Assembly (NCBI GenBank): GCA_024291935.2
Contig: CM044308.1
Location: 118,322,501-118,386,500, forward strand
Length of the DNA stretch: 64,000 nt
Direction of reading: 5' to 3'
Source of the DNA: Okapia johnstoni
Taxonomy: Eukaryota; Chordata; Mammalia; Artiodactyla; Giraffidae
The notes beneath the pieces are model-generated. The model saw only the letters and a program-made list of their open reading frames with translations, was not told the DNA's origin and did not search any database. Position numbers and translations under genes: made by a program. This document shows positions 26,701-41,700 of the stretch, piece after piece; position 1 is the first letter of the stretch; each line of letters begins with the position of its first letter.

Positions 26701-29700
26701 GAGGTCTACAAATTCTAGCCTCATTGGCTGCACACGTTTGTATAAATAATGTTTTATTAGCACACAATAACATTTACATACATATAGTTTATGGTTGCTA
26801 ATAGTTACAATGGCAGAGCTGAATAACTGTAATGAAGAGCCATATGGCCCACAAGTCTAAAATATTTACTGCCTTTTTAAGAATATGTTTGCCAATCCCT
26901 GTATTGAAACTGCACAACCACAAGACTCCAACTCCATAAAATGACAGCATCTGAGGACCACAGTCTTCAGATTGCAACCTTCAAGATTCTGAGACTTCAA
27001 AACTGCGAGCCCATGAAACCACTAGCCCATGACACTGTCTAGCCTCAGTCTCAGCAAAATTTCCATAGGACAGAACTACTGGCTGGAGACAATTATCTCT
27101 TGACAGTGTGAGGGTAATATGGGCAGAGATCTCAAGGAGGCAAGGGGTCCAATCATGGAGAAAAAACACTTTAGACAGAAGGAACAAGGACAGAGGCTTT
27201 GAGATGAGAGCATGTATTGAAAGCTCAAGGAAGAGAAAGAACAAGAGCAGCTAAAGCGAAGTTAGTAAGCAGAGGGAATAATCATAATAGTAAGGAGAGA
27301 GTAGTAGGAGATAAAGTCAGCAAGAAAACGGTGGTCAGGTTATACAGGCCACTGGAAGGATTCTGATTTTAAGTGAAACTGTGAACCACTGGAGGGTCTG
27401 AAGCAGAGGAGTGCCACGATCCAACCAACAAACACCACTTTTGACTGCTGAGTTAGGAATAGCCTGGTGGGCAGCTAAGAAGAGAAGTGTGTTTAAATCA
27501 ATACATGCAGTTAAAAAACATCAAGACTACAATAGATTAACAAGTACAAGACATACAATTCATAAAAATGGGGAGAACTTTTCACTAAGAATAAAACATC
27601 ATTTGAAAAGAACAATTTAAACAGAATCATGCAACTTCTCTGCTTCAAAACTTTTTAACCCTCTTTCCCAAGATACCTGCATGGCTATTTCCACAACTCC
27701 TTCAGATCTTTTCTCTTATGTCACATTCTCAGATCTTCCCAAGTCCATCCCATTCAATGACATTCCTCCACCCCATTCCTTCTTTATTTACTTTGCTCTC
27801 TACGACTCATTTGTTTTGTTTATTGCTGTCTCCTCCAACTAGAACATATACTCCTTGTAGGCAGGTTTTTGGGTCTATTTTATTCTTTGCTATGCTCTAA
27901 AACAGAATACCTGGTACATTTTGAGCACTCCATAAATATTTTTTAATAGACAAATAGCTTACAAGTTACCTGGGAAGACAAGAACAATGTATTTTAAACT
28001 TCCAGTGACTTCAAAGCATTCATTCTTACACTATTTCTTAGCAGTTTTAATAAAAATTTCAGGGAAAAACCTGTCCTCATCAGCAAGATATCTAAGAGAT
28101 AGTCAAATCAACATATGTATTGTACTGTTTTTATATAAGTATCATAATCATAAAAACTGGTTAATAAATGAAAACATATTCCACCAACATACATAAAATT
28201 TTACGAAAAAAAACTACTCCTTTGGCTTGACCTTCAAGGGGCTCCCAGGACAGAAAGGTAATGTTTCTCTGTCTTTCCTTCCTATCCCCTACTCTACTCT
28301 GATGCTCACTATGTCTAAGGTCTAAAAGAGAGTATTTACTTAAAGGACCTAGGAATGACTTTCTTTTGAAAACAAAAAATAAAAATCATTTGCTGGGAGA
28401 ACAAAATTTTGTACACATCATCTTATACATCAGTAAATGAAAGAAGTGAGATTTTCAGACAGACACTGTTCTAATTTATTCTTAAGTAGAAAGAAAAGTT
28501 CATGGGACTAACTATATACCTGCCATAGCTGAAAACAAAAAAGGCCTTGAAACATGTACCTGGAGTCAAGTACATTGATTCTAATTAGTCCCCACAATTC
28601 ACAAAGACAAATGCTCTCCTGGAAAGTTCTTGCCTTCACTATCCTAGAACATATACTCTTAAAACCTATGGAGAAGGAGTCCAGGAGCAACAATGAAGTT
28701 ACCCTACACTTGAAGTAAGGGCTTCCCTGATGGCTCAGCCAGTAAAGAATCTGCCTGCAAAGTGGGAGACCTAGGTTTGATCCCTGGCTCTGGAATATCC
28801 TCTGGAGAAGGAAATGGCAACCCACTCCACTCTTCTTGCCTAGAAAATCCCATGGACAGAGGGAACTGTCAGGCTACAGTCCATGGGGCTGAAGAGTCGG
28901 ACACTACTGAGTAACTAAGTCAGAAAGTAGTCACATTCCACTTCCCACTTCTTGAAGTAAAGGAAACTAATCACTTATTATTTACTAAAAGTAATAAGTA
29001 ACTGAGTGACAAGGATATAAGATAATGTATTTTATGAAGTTAAAAAATGAAAATACTAATAACACTAAATTGATTTAAAAGTTTGTATTACTTGTTTTTA
29101 TTAAACTAGTGATATATTTTGCTGCATGAAAAATATTAAAAATGTAGGTAATCAAAAAAAAAAAAAGGAAACATAGTTCTCTGGCTTCATTTAACTATAA
29201 TCATAAACGTACCTGATTGTCACCTGGCTTGTTTGGGAAGATTACATCTAATAATTTCATTCTAATATCTATACCATTGTATGATTTTTCACATTACACA
29301 AAATCCTAGTTCAGAGGGGTGTTTTTTTGCCATGCCTCGTGGCTTGCAGGATACAGAATCTCAATTCCCCAACCAGGGACTGAGCCCAGGCAGCAGCAAT
29401 GAAAGTGCCAAATCCTAACTACCAGGGAACTCCCCCTAGTTCACAGTTTTAAATCATCAATGGGATAAATTCATTTTTAAGATTTTACAGAAAAATCATC
29501 AAAAGTGAGTGAAAGTCACTCAGTCGTGTTCGACTCTGTGACCCCATGGACTATATGGTCCACAGAATTCTCCAGGCCAGAATACTGGAGTAGGTAGCCT
29601 TTCCCTTCTTCAGGAGATCTTCCTGACCCAGGAACTGAATAGAGGTCTCCTGCATTGCAGGTGGATTTTTTTTTTTTTTACCAACTGATCTATCAGGGAA

Positions 29701-32700
29701 GCCCAAAATCATCAAAAAAGATGACACAAAAAAAGATACAATTTTCATACAAGGTACATGTCTCAGGTACATACAATATAACTATCATACATTTTTTCTT
29801 ATTTAACCAAATAACAAATATACTACATCCATACTACATTCATTATGATATTGTAACCTCTTGATGAATCAACCTTTGCAAAGGTTCAATTACTTTGTAA
29901 CTGGAATTGATTTTTAAAATTATATGAAACTTCTATGAGTTGTCAGCTGAGCTGCTGAGAAGAAAAATAACTAACTTCATTTTCACTTAAAGAAGTTACA
30001 GGTAATAATTGCAGTAGTTACTCTATTTGCACTTCATAAATCAATACTAAAACTACTTTATTTGCTAAACAGGAATGAATTTATCACCCACCTACGGGTA
30101 TAATTTTTTCTGGTTCGCAACAGTAGCATAACATATTCCCAACAGTCTAAATAGTTCTTGCCCTGCCCTTTGGGCCATCCTAATCAAGTCCCACCTTACC
30201 GGAAGGCTCCAGCTGCAAAAGCTGCTTTTTAATGCCAGAATTGGATTCTCATTTAAAAACAAAAACAAGGCCCAGCAAAATACCAAGTATTTTCAAAGAG
30301 TAACACAGTTCTGTAACATTTCTGAGAAAGCAACCTGTTCTCAAAAGCAATGACCTTCTGCAATCTACTTAAGCCTTACATCATTACAACCAGATAAGAG
30401 GATAATGAAGAGGATATTGAAGAAGGGACATGAAGATTTACTAGGCAGTTGATGGCCTAAGGATCACTGAAGTACTTTTTTCTTACACAAAGGAGGTCTT
30501 AACTTTGCAAACTAAAATGTGGCAAGGGAATATAATAATATATATATTTTAGTTGAGATAATAAATGCTAAAATAGAGACTATATAAATTTGACTCAGAT
30601 AAGAAAAGAAAAACAATGAAAAAGAGTTCAATGGCTCTAAAATTAGCCCCAAATATTTATAAATTACCTCAGGATCTAGATTCTACTATTTGAAAAGCAT
30701 ACTTACAGAAAGAATTAGCACACATATTTTCTCCTAAATAATATACCTGATCTCTATGAAAATATGATCATCATTAAGGAAAAAAATTCTCAATTTAAAA
30801 CACAGTCCTTAAAAATCATAGTTCTTCTAATCACCTATTTCACTGTTGGTAAATGGGCAATCATTTGATGATCTTGCTGGATCCAATGAAATTAATTATT
30901 AAAGAGAAATTCAAAATAATAATCATTTGAAGGTATCCCAAAGGGGGAAAAAAAGGAAATTGGAAAAGTGAGCCTGCAAGGCTGTCCAAAGTAAGTCTGA
31001 GGAAGATGGCTCACCGCAACCACAACTATCACATGACTACCTCCTTTTACCTGCAATCACCAACTACTCATAAAAGATTAAAGAAACAAAATGCATGCGT
31101 GTCAATAAACTGTCTTCAAATCCTAAAGTGATAGTAATATGCACTCTGGGTTCTAATATCCCAATTTCAGCACCTCTTGGCTATCTGATCTTGAGAAAAG
31201 TTTCTTTAATTCTTCATAGCTGTGGTTTCCTCATTTTTGGAATGGAGATAAAATGAACTTTGGAGATGGCACAGGCTTAAATGAGACAATGTACAAGGAG
31301 CACAGGGTTTCCTTTAGTAAGTGCTCAACCTGCATGTGGTAAATTGGAACCTTCCAAAACATTTTTTTTTGGGGGAAAAAAAAAGAACAGGAGCAATAGT
31401 CAAGATCATTTAATATTTGGCAAACATTCATAAAAACATTTTATGTGTCTGACATTGTGCTAAAAATTAGACATGCTTGTGAACAAAATAACTGTATTTA
31501 GACTCTAGCAGAAGAGAAAGTGGGTCATTTTAATCTAGTGTGGAAAGTACAATGAAGGAACAGAGACACAGAGTTTTCACAGAGCACATTAGAAGTCTTG
31601 ATATTAAAAGAGGTACACACAGAACATCTAAGGGTTGACCAGGGAAAGGAAAAAAGAGTGTAGCAGAAGGATATTACAAATAAAGGCAAAAACACGTGTA
31701 AAAATCTCTATGGAAAATAGATATTAGGTTGGTGCAAAAGTAATTGCAGTTTTGCAATGTTGCACTTTGCCATTTGATACTGGAATATATTCTTAAATAA
31801 ATGTGGCTATGTTATACATCATTTTAATGTGCATTTCTCACTTTAGTTTTTTTTTTTTTTGCTAATGACTTTTTACTTGATGTGTATTTTATATTTATTT
31901 TATACTAGAGAAATGAAGTCAGACAAAAAGCAAATTTGAGTGATTTTCTTATTCGCGTTCAAAATAGGTCATACAGCAGCAGAGATAACTTGCAACATCA
32001 ACAATGCATTTGGTCCAGGACCTGCTAACGAACGTACAGTACAGTGGTGGTTCAAGAAGTTTTGCAAAGGAGATAAGAGCCTTGAAGATGAGTAGTGTAG
32101 TGGTCGGCCATCAGAAGTTGACAACAACCATTTGATAACAATCATCAAATTTGATCCTCTTATAGCTACATGAGAAGTTGCTGAAGAACTCAATGTTGAC
32201 CACTCCATAGTCATTTGGCATTTGAAGCAAATTGGAAAGATGAAAAAGTTCGATAAACATGTGCTGCATAAACTGACAGCAAATTAAAAAAAAAAAATCA
32301 TCATTTTGAAGTGTTGTCTTCTTCTATTCTACGCAACAAAATACACCATTTCTTGATCGGATTGTGACGTGCGACAAAAAGTGGATTTTATATGACAACC
32401 AGCGACGACGACCTCACTGGCTGGACTGAGAAGCTCCAAAGCACTTCCCAAAGCCAAACATGAATGAAAAAAAGGTCATGGTCACTGTTTGGTCGTCTGC
32501 TGCCTGCCTGACCCACTACAGCTTTCTGAATTTCAGTGAAACATTACATCTGAGAAGCATGCTCAGCAAACTGATAAGAAAACTGCAAGGCCTACAGCTG
32601 GTACTGGTCAACAGAATGGGCCCAATTCTCCACGACAAGGACTGACAGCACATCATATAACCAATGGTTCAAAAGTTGAATGAACTGGGCTATGAAGTTT

Positions 32701-35700
32701 TGCCTCATCTGCCATATTCACATGACCTCTTGCTAACTATCACTTCTTCAAGCATCTCGACAGCTTTTTGCAGATAAAATGCTTCCACAACCAGCAGGAG
32801 GCAGAAAACACTTTCTAAGAGGTCCTCGAATCCCAAAGCACAGATTTTTACGCTACAGGAATAAACAAACTTAGTTCTTGTTGGCAAAAGTGTGTTGACT
32901 GTAATGGTTCCTACTTTGATTAATAAAGATGTGTTTGAACCTAGTTATAAAGATTTAAAATTCATGGTCTGAAACCGCAGTTATATTTGCACCAACCTAA
33001 TAATAGAACAGACAAGCAAATACAAAGAATAACCATTGTATTCTGTTATAATTTAAAAAAAAGGAAAAGGAGAACCTATAAGAAGGATTTATGCTATGGA
33101 CCCATGATAAAAGACAAAAAACAAGAAAGAACTTTAGTTTCCAGTGAGTGACACCTCCCCACCCCCTGCCAAAAAAAAAGCAATGTTAAAGATGGCAATT
33201 CAACCTAGAATTAGTAGACAGTTCAGTTAGAATGTAGACATCCCAAAGGTTAGTATCTAAAGGATGAGCCTTCAAACTCAAGCAGAGCTTCCAAACTGTG
33301 TTTAGATAGGACTATGCATGTACAATAGTAGGGGATTCAATACACTAAATTTGTAAAAAGCTGACTAAAACAAATTACATTTTGAGTGTATAGTCTGTGT
33401 CTCCAAATTTCAACACTATGTAATGCTAAATAATCATGAACAAAATGGGCGAGGAAAGGGTACTACAAGAAAAAAACCAAATGATTAGTCTTAGAAAGTA
33501 GAATCTTCTTTCAGATATCAATAATAATGATAACAACAACAATAAAATCTGTACCAAACTATTTCAAATATTTAAACTATATAGAAAATGTTTATGTTAT
33601 CTATACATGTTCTCCAATTCAGAATATCATCAAAATGTGTAAAAATTAACTTGTCAATAAAACACTGTATATATATTAACATTTGACAAAAAAGATCTTT
33701 TTAGGAAATCTAATCTTAGGTATTTAAGTAGCAAATTACAAAATAAAAACGTATCATAAAAATGTTTAAAAACTTGATAAAAATCTGCTTAACAACTTGA
33801 CCTTTTGGCTGAAGTTCTAATTCATGAAATTCCCTGGCAGTCTAGTAGTTAGGGCTCAGAGCTTTCACCTAGTTCCTGGTTGGGGAACTGAAATCCCGCA
33901 CTGTGGGTGGCATGGCCAAAAATCCAAAAAGTTCTAATTCAATTTCTTAAATTTAAATAAAAGGTAAGGTAACAATAGTTTGGAATCTTAAGTTCTAAAA
34001 AACTACTGGCCATGACAAAATCTAAAATCTTGTATAAATCAAATCAGTTAATTATTCTAAACTCTGTACTGAATATATAACAGTGCCCTAGTTTCATCTG
34101 TGACATACATAAAAGAGAAAAAATATGATTAAAAATGGAAGAATGTTCAACTTACTGGACTACAAGTTTTACTTTATAATCGCATGTGAAAAAGTAACTA
34201 AACGCATCTGTACTCTAACATAAATGTTATTTACAAGTGAAAACTTATAACTCCTTTTTGTTTCCTAGATACCTTGGCTCATTACACAAATTTAAATGGA
34301 GTCACTGATGCTTTAAAATAAATGCCAACTTATAAATGATAAGTTAATAACATTGTCTGTTTTTATCCCAATTTTCCACATTCCTAATATATTATTTGAA
34401 AAGTTTAATGTACCAAATATTTTTGAATGGAAAGCCCTGCAAAGTGGTCCACAGTGAACTGCTTAACCAGAAGCTCAGAATTTATAACTAATACAATAAA
34501 TCACAGTCATCAGAATATAAACCTGCCCATGTCAGAATTTCTATAAGAAATTTAGCAGTAATTCTGATTTTATGATAATGCTTTCATAGGAAAGTCCACT
34601 AAGAAAGCAACTATTTGCTGAAGCCAGGAGCAACTGATTTGTCTGTTACACCTTTATTTTTATTAATTGTAAAGGAAAGCAAATTGGTAAGGAAAACATT
34701 TTCTTCCTGTTGACATGGATGAGTTAATTTTTGTAGTGATCTACAGTCCTCTGTTAGAAAATTGCTTATTCCCAAAACAATTCCTCTCTGGAGAAAGTGG
34801 GATGAAGCTCAATGACATTTCGTAGCCAAGTGTTCACTAATACAAGAGGATGAAGGGAATCCCTTGGTGGTCCACTTGTTAGGACTCTGTGCTTCCAGTG
34901 CAGGGGGCACAGGTTCAATCCCTGGTCAGCGAACTAAGATCTCACATGCCTTGCAGCACCTCCAAAAAAAAAAAAAAGAGGATGCATATTCATGGTAAAG
35001 CACCTATTCTATACCAGGCACAATGCTGAGTCCTTTAAAAAAGGTAATATCTCACATAGCACCATATGCTACCAGAAATGCTGCTTCAGCATAAGGATTA
35101 TTTTGAGTTGAAGGCAAATGAGAAGCAGCAGATATAAGAAAAGCCCTCTAGTTCCCCCTACTGGCCTAATTTGAAAAGATGGCTTCCCAACCTCTCTACC
35201 AGGACCCAAGGAAAGGAGCAGTGACTTCCACAAGAGACTGAGCCAGACCTGCCTTTGAGTGTTTGAGTGTCTCCTGTGGAGGCACGTGTCAGCAGTGTTC
35301 TGCTTCAAGGACCAGGGCTCTGGCTGCAGCAGACCTGGGAGGTGCGGCGTGTGGCATAAGTCCTCTTGGAGGAGGTCACCATTAGCTTCACGACAGAGCC
35401 ACCAAGCAGACGACAAACTGGATAACAATTGTAACAAAGAAGTTCTCGCACTGTTGGAAAAGTTCTGGGGCCCACAACAGATTTCCCAACCTGGGGATCC
35501 AGCAAAAGGACCGAGAACCCCCAAGGAATCTGACTTTGAAGGACAGTGGGATTTGATTACAGAACTTCCACAGGACGGGGGAAACATTCTAAGAGGGCAC
35601 AAACAAAACACTGTGCACACCAGGACCCAGGAGAAAGGAGCAGTGAGCGCACAAGAGACGGAGTCAGACTTGCTAGTGAGTGTCCAGGAATCTCCGGCGG

Positions 35701-38700
35701 AGGTGTGTGTCGACAGTAGCCTGCCTCGAGGTCAGAGGCACTGACTACAACAGTCCTGAGAGCTGCGGCATGCTGGCATAAGTCCTTCTGAAGGAGGTCG
35801 TCATTACCCCTACCATAGTTTGGCCTCACTGAAAGATGAACTCCCCAGGTCAGTAGGTGACCAATATTCTACTGGAGAAGAGTGGAGAAATAACTTCAGA
35901 CAGTATGAAGAGGGTGAGCCAAAATGGAAACAACATCCAGTTGTGGATGTCTGGTGGTGAAAGTAAAGTCTGATGCTATAAAGAACAATACTGCAGAGGA
36001 CTCTGGAATGTTAGGTCCATGAATCAAGGTAAATTGGAAGTGGTCAAATAGGAGACAGTAAAAGTGAACACTGACATTTTAGGAATCAGTGAACTAAAAT
36101 GGACAGGGATGGGTGAATTTAATTCAGATGACCATTACATCTACTACTGTGGGCAAGAATCCCTTATAAGAAATGGAATAGCCATCATAGTCAACAGGAG
36201 TCTGAAATGCACTACTTGGGTGCAATCTCAAAAATGACGGAATGATCTCTGTTCATTTCCAAGCCAAACCACTCAGTATCACAGTAATTCAAGTTTATGC
36301 CCCAACCACTAATGCGGAAGAAGCTGAGGTTGAACGGTTCTATGATGACCTACAAGACCTTCTAGAACTAACACCAAAAAAAAGATGTCCTTTTCATCAC
36401 AGAGGACTGGAATGCAAAAGTAGGAAGTCAAGAGATACCTGGAGTGCAAGTTTGGCCTTGGAGTACAAAATGAAGCAGGGCAAAGGCTAACAGAGTTTTG
36501 CCAAAAGAACGCACTGGTCATAGCAAACACCCTTTTCCAACAACACAAAGAGATGACTCCACACATGGATATCGCCAGATGGTCAATACCAAAATCAAAC
36601 TGATTATATTCGTTGCAGCCAAAGATGGAGAAGGTCTATACAGTTAGCAAAAACAAGACCGGGAGCTGACTGTGGCTCAGATCATGAACTCCTTATTGCA
36701 AAATCTGACTTAAATTGAAGAAAGTAGGGAAAACTACTAGGCCGTAACAGTATGGCCTAAATCAAATTCCTTACGATTATACAGTGGAAGTGACAAATAG
36801 ATTCAAGGGATTAGATCTGATAGACAGAGTGCCTGAGGAACTATGGACAAAGGTTCGTAACACTAGGGGGCAGTGATCAAAATCATCCCCAAGAAACAGA
36901 AATGCAAAAAAGGCAAAAATGGTTGTCTGAGGAGCCCTCACAAATAGCTGAGAAAAAGAAGAGAAGCTAAAGGCAAAGGAGAAAAAGAAAGACATACCCA
37001 TTTAAATGAAGAGTTCCAAAGAAGAGCAAGGAGAAATAAGAAAGCCTTCCTCAGGGACCAATGCAAAGAAATAGAGGAAAACAGGAGAACGGCAAAGACT
37101 AGAGATCTCTTCAAGAAAACTAGGGATATCAAGGGAATACTTCATGGAAAGATGGGTACAATAAAGGACAGGAACAGTATCACCTAGCAGAAGATATTAA
37201 GAAGAGGTGGCAAGAATACAGAAGAACTATACAAAAAGATCTTAATGACTCAGATAACGGTGATAGTCTGATCACTCACCTATACATTCTGGAGGGCCAA
37301 GTCAAGTGGGCCTTAGGAAGCATTACTATGAACAAAGCTAGTGGAATGATGGTATTCCAGCTGAGCTATTTCAAATCCTAAGAGAGGATGCTGTTAAAGT
37401 GCTGCACTCAATATAACAGCAAATTTGGAAAATCCAGCAGTGACCACAGGACTGGAAAAGGTCAGTTTTCATTCCAATCCCAAAGAAAGGCAGTGTCAAA
37501 GAATGTCCAAGCTACCGCACAATTGCACTCATTTCACATGCTAGCAAAGTAATGCTCAAAATTTTCCATGCTAGGCTTCAACAGTACATGAACCAAGAAT
37601 TTCCAGATGTTCAAGCAGGATTTAGAATAAGCAGAGGAATCAGAGATCAAATTGCCAAAATCCACTGGATCATTAAAAAGCAAGAGAATTCCAAAAAAAC
37701 AACTATTTCTGCTTCACTGACTATGCAAAAGCCTTTGACTGTGAGCATCACAACAAACTGTGGCAAATTCTTAAAGAGATGGGAATACCAGGCCATCTCA
37801 CTTGTCTCCTGAGAAGCATGTTTGCAGGTCAAGAAGCAACTGTTAGAACCAGATATGGAACAATGGACTGGTTCCAAACTTGGAAAGGAGCACCGTTTAT
37901 TGTCACCCTGATTATTTAACTTATATGCAGAGTACATACATTATGCGAAATCCTGGGCTGGATGAAGCAGAAGTTGAAATCAGGATTGCCGGGAAAGTAT
38001 CAATAACCTCAGATATGCAGATGACACCACCCTTATGGCAGAAAGTGAAGAGGAACTAAAAATCCTCTTGATGAAGGTGAAAGAGGAGAGTAAAAAAGCT
38101 GGCTTAAAACTCAACACTGAAAAAACTAAGACCATGGCATCTGGTCCCATTACTTCACGGCAAACAGATGGGGAAACAATGGAAACAGTGACAGACTTTA
38201 CTTTCTTGTCCTCCAAAATCACTGCAGATGGTGAGTGCAGCCATGAAATTAAAAGATGCTTGCCCCGTGGAAGAAAAGCTATGTCAAAGCTAGAAAGTGT
38301 ATTAAAAGCAGAGACATTACTTTGCCAACGAAGATCCGTATAGTGAAAACTATGGTTTTTCCAGTAGTCATGTATGGATGTGACAGTTGGACCATAAAGA
38401 AGGTTGAGCACTGAATAATCAATCCTTTTGAACTGTGGTGCTGGAGAAGACTCTTGAGAGTTCCTGGACTACAAGGAGATCAACCAGTTCATCCTAAAGG
38501 AAATCAACCCTGAATATTCATTGGAAGGACTGGTGCTGAAGCTCCAATACTTTTGGCCACCTGATGCAAAGAACCGACTGATTAGAAAAGACCCTGATCC
38601 TAGGAAAGATTGAAGGCAGGAGGAGAAAGGGACGACAGAGGACAAGATGTCTGGATGGCATCACCGACTCAATGGACATGAGTTTGAGCAAGCTCTGGGA

Positions 38701-41700
38701 GATGGTGAAGGACAGGTAAGCCTGGAGTGTGCAGTTCATGGGGTTGCAAAGAGTCAGACATGACTGAGCAACTGCACAACAATAGTAACTCTTCTACCAG
38801 GAAGGATAGATGTTAATCACGAGAGAAAACTCTAGATCTTTATCAACCTGAAGATGGCACCAGAAGAAAGAATCTATATAACAAATCTTATTAACCAGCC
38901 AAATCAACCAAAGGCTTCTCTAGTAGCGCAGACAGTAAAGAATCTGCAGGATTCCCAGGAATGCAGGAAACCCAGGTTCGATCCCTGAGTCGGGAAGATC
39001 TTCTGGAAAAGGGAATGGCAACCCACTCCAGTATTCTTGCCTAGAGAATTCCATGGACAGACCATGGGGTCGCAAAGAGTTGAACACGTCTGAGTGACTA
39101 ACACACATACATCAGGCAATAGTTTTTCCATGTATTTGTTTTCCTACAATGTGCCACTCCCAGCAGCTCAAAGTTCTTTTCCTTTGTTTTGTCACTTCTC
39201 CACAAAATTATCGTTCTTTGCTAAGATGCTATGAAAGTTCAAGCTCTAACTACCCCTTTGAGTTATTCATCACTAAATGTTCCAGTGTGTAAGTAACTTA
39301 GTAAGAAATAAGTAAGCTTATGTTTTTCTCTTGTTTTCTGTCTTTTGTTAGTCTAATTTAAAGGGCCGCACCCAATGAACCCAAGATGAGTAGAGGAAAA
39401 TACTTTTCCTTTCCTGCCCTCCTTACCACAAATCTATGACATAAGTTGTATCATTATACCTATTTTCCATAGACAAGTAAGAAGTTAAGAGGTCTGCAGA
39501 CTAAATAAGTGGCTCACTGAATTCTGCAAAGAGATAGAGGAAAACAGTGGAATGAGAAAGACTAGAGATCTCGTCAAGAAAATCAGGGATACCAAGGGAA
39601 TATTTCATGCAAGACAGGCACAATAAAGGATAGAAACTGTATGGACCTAACAGAAGCAGAAGATATTAAGAAGAGGTGGCAATAATACACAGAAGAATAA
39701 CTATACAAAAAAGATCTTAATGACCCAAATAACCATGATGGTATGTGATCACTCACCTAGAGCCAGACATCACAGAGTGTGAAGTCATGTGGCCCTTAGG
39801 AAGCATCACTATGAACAAAGCTAGTGGAGGTAATGGAATTCCAGCTGAGCTATTTCAAATCTTAAAAGATGATGCTGTTAAAGTGCTACACTCAATATGC
39901 CAGCAAATTTGGAAAACTCAGCAGTGGCCACAGGACTGTAAAAGGTCACTTTTCATGCCAATCTCAAAGAAGGGCAATGCCAAAGAATGTTCAAACTACC
40001 ATACAATTGCACTTAAACCACATGCTAGCAAGTAATGCCCAAAACCCTTCAAAATAGGCTTCAACAGTACATCAACCGAGAACTTCCAGATGTACAAGCT
40101 GAATTTAGAAAAGGTAGAGGAACCAGAGATCAAACTGCCAACATCCACTGGATCATAGGGAAAGCAAGGAAATTCCAGAAAAACATCTACCTCTGCTTCA
40201 TTGACTACGCTAAACTTTTGACTGTGTGGATCACAACAAATTGTGAAAAAATTCTGAAAGAGACAGAAATACCATACCACCTGCCTCCTGTGAAACCTGT
40301 ATGCAGGTCAAGAAACAACAGTTAGGACTGAACATGGAACAACAGACTGGTTCCAAATTGAGAAAGGAGTATGCATAGTGTCACTCTGTTTATTTAACTT
40401 ATGTGCAGAGTACATCATGCATAATGCCTGGCTGGATGAATCACAAGCTGGAATCAAGACTGCCAGGAGAAATATCAATAACCTCACATATGCAGATGAC
40501 ACCACCCTTATGGCAGTAAGCGAAGAAGAACTAAAGAGCCTCTTGATGAAAGTGAAAGGGGAGACAGAAAAAGCTGGCTTAAAACTCAACATTCAAAAAC
40601 TAAGATCATGGCATCTGGTCCCAGTACTTCACAGCAAATAGATGGGGAAACAAAGGAAACAGTGATGACTTTTTTTGGCCTCTAAAATCACTGCAGATGG
40701 TGACTGCAGCCTTGAAATTAAGACATTTGCTCTTTGGAGGGCTTCCCTGGTGGCTCAGCTGGTAAAGAATCTGCCTGCAATGCAGGAGACCTGGGTTTGA
40801 TCCCTGGGTTGGGAAGATCCCCTGGAGAAGGGAATGGCTACTCACTCTAGTATTCTGGCTTCCCTGATAGCTTAGTTGGTAAAGAATCCACCTGCAGTGC
40901 AGGAGACCCTGGTTCAATTCCTGTGTTGGGAAGATCCGCTAGAGGAAGGGATAGGCTACCCTCTCCAGTATTCTTGGGTTTCCCTTGTGGCTCAGCTGGG
41001 AAAGAATCCACCTGCAATATGGAAGACGTGGGTTCAATCCCTGGGTTGGGAAGATCCCCTGGAGAGGGGAAAGGCTACCCACTCCAGTATTCTGGCCTCG
41101 AGAATTCCATGAACTGTGCATGGGGTCACAAAGAGTCAGACACAACTGAGCGACTTTCACTTTCACTGAGCCTTGGAAGAAAAGCAATGACAAACCTAGA
41201 CGGTGTATTAAAAAGCAGAGACATTACTTTGCCAACAAAGGTCCATATAGTCAAAGCTACGGTTTTTCCAGTAGTCATATATGAATGTGAGTTGGACCAT
41301 AAAGAAGGCTGAGCATGCCAAAGAACTGATGCTTTTGAACTGTGGTGCTGGAGAAGACTCTTGAGAGTCCCTTGGACAGCAAGGAGGTCAAACCAGTCCA
41401 TCCTAAAGGAAATCAACCCTGAATATTCACTGGAAGAACTGATACTGAAGTTGAAGCTCCAATACTTTGGCCACCTGAGGCAAAGAACCGACTCACTGGA
41501 AAAGACCCTGATGCTGGGAGAGATTGAAGGCAGGAGAAGGGGACGACAGAGGACAAGATGGTTGGATGGCATTACTGACTCAATAGACAAGAGTCTGAGC
41601 AAACTCTGGGAGGCTGCAGTACATGGGGTTGCAAATAGTTGGACACAACTGAGTGACTGAACAACAATAACAAATTATTTCTCAAAATGCAGCTCGTGGT

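Noticed and set aside
31970..32890. A domesticated mariner transposase as in SETMAR
   Set aside because: Frame is broken by several stops and there is no neighbouring SET-domain exon.
35259..35744. 161-codon plus-strand frame and the 183-codon frame opposite it
   Set aside because: Both lie in the 5' part of a BovB LINE and overlap on opposite strands; no conserved host protein motif.
41126..41602. 158-codon minus-strand frame (and similar frames at 4467-4910 and 37980-38411)
   Set aside because: These are antisense readings of BovB 3' sequence, the same pattern in each BovB copy.
36000..41670. A functional reverse transcriptase gene
   Set aside because: YADD-type motifs are visible but each BovB copy has multiple stops and frameshifts.
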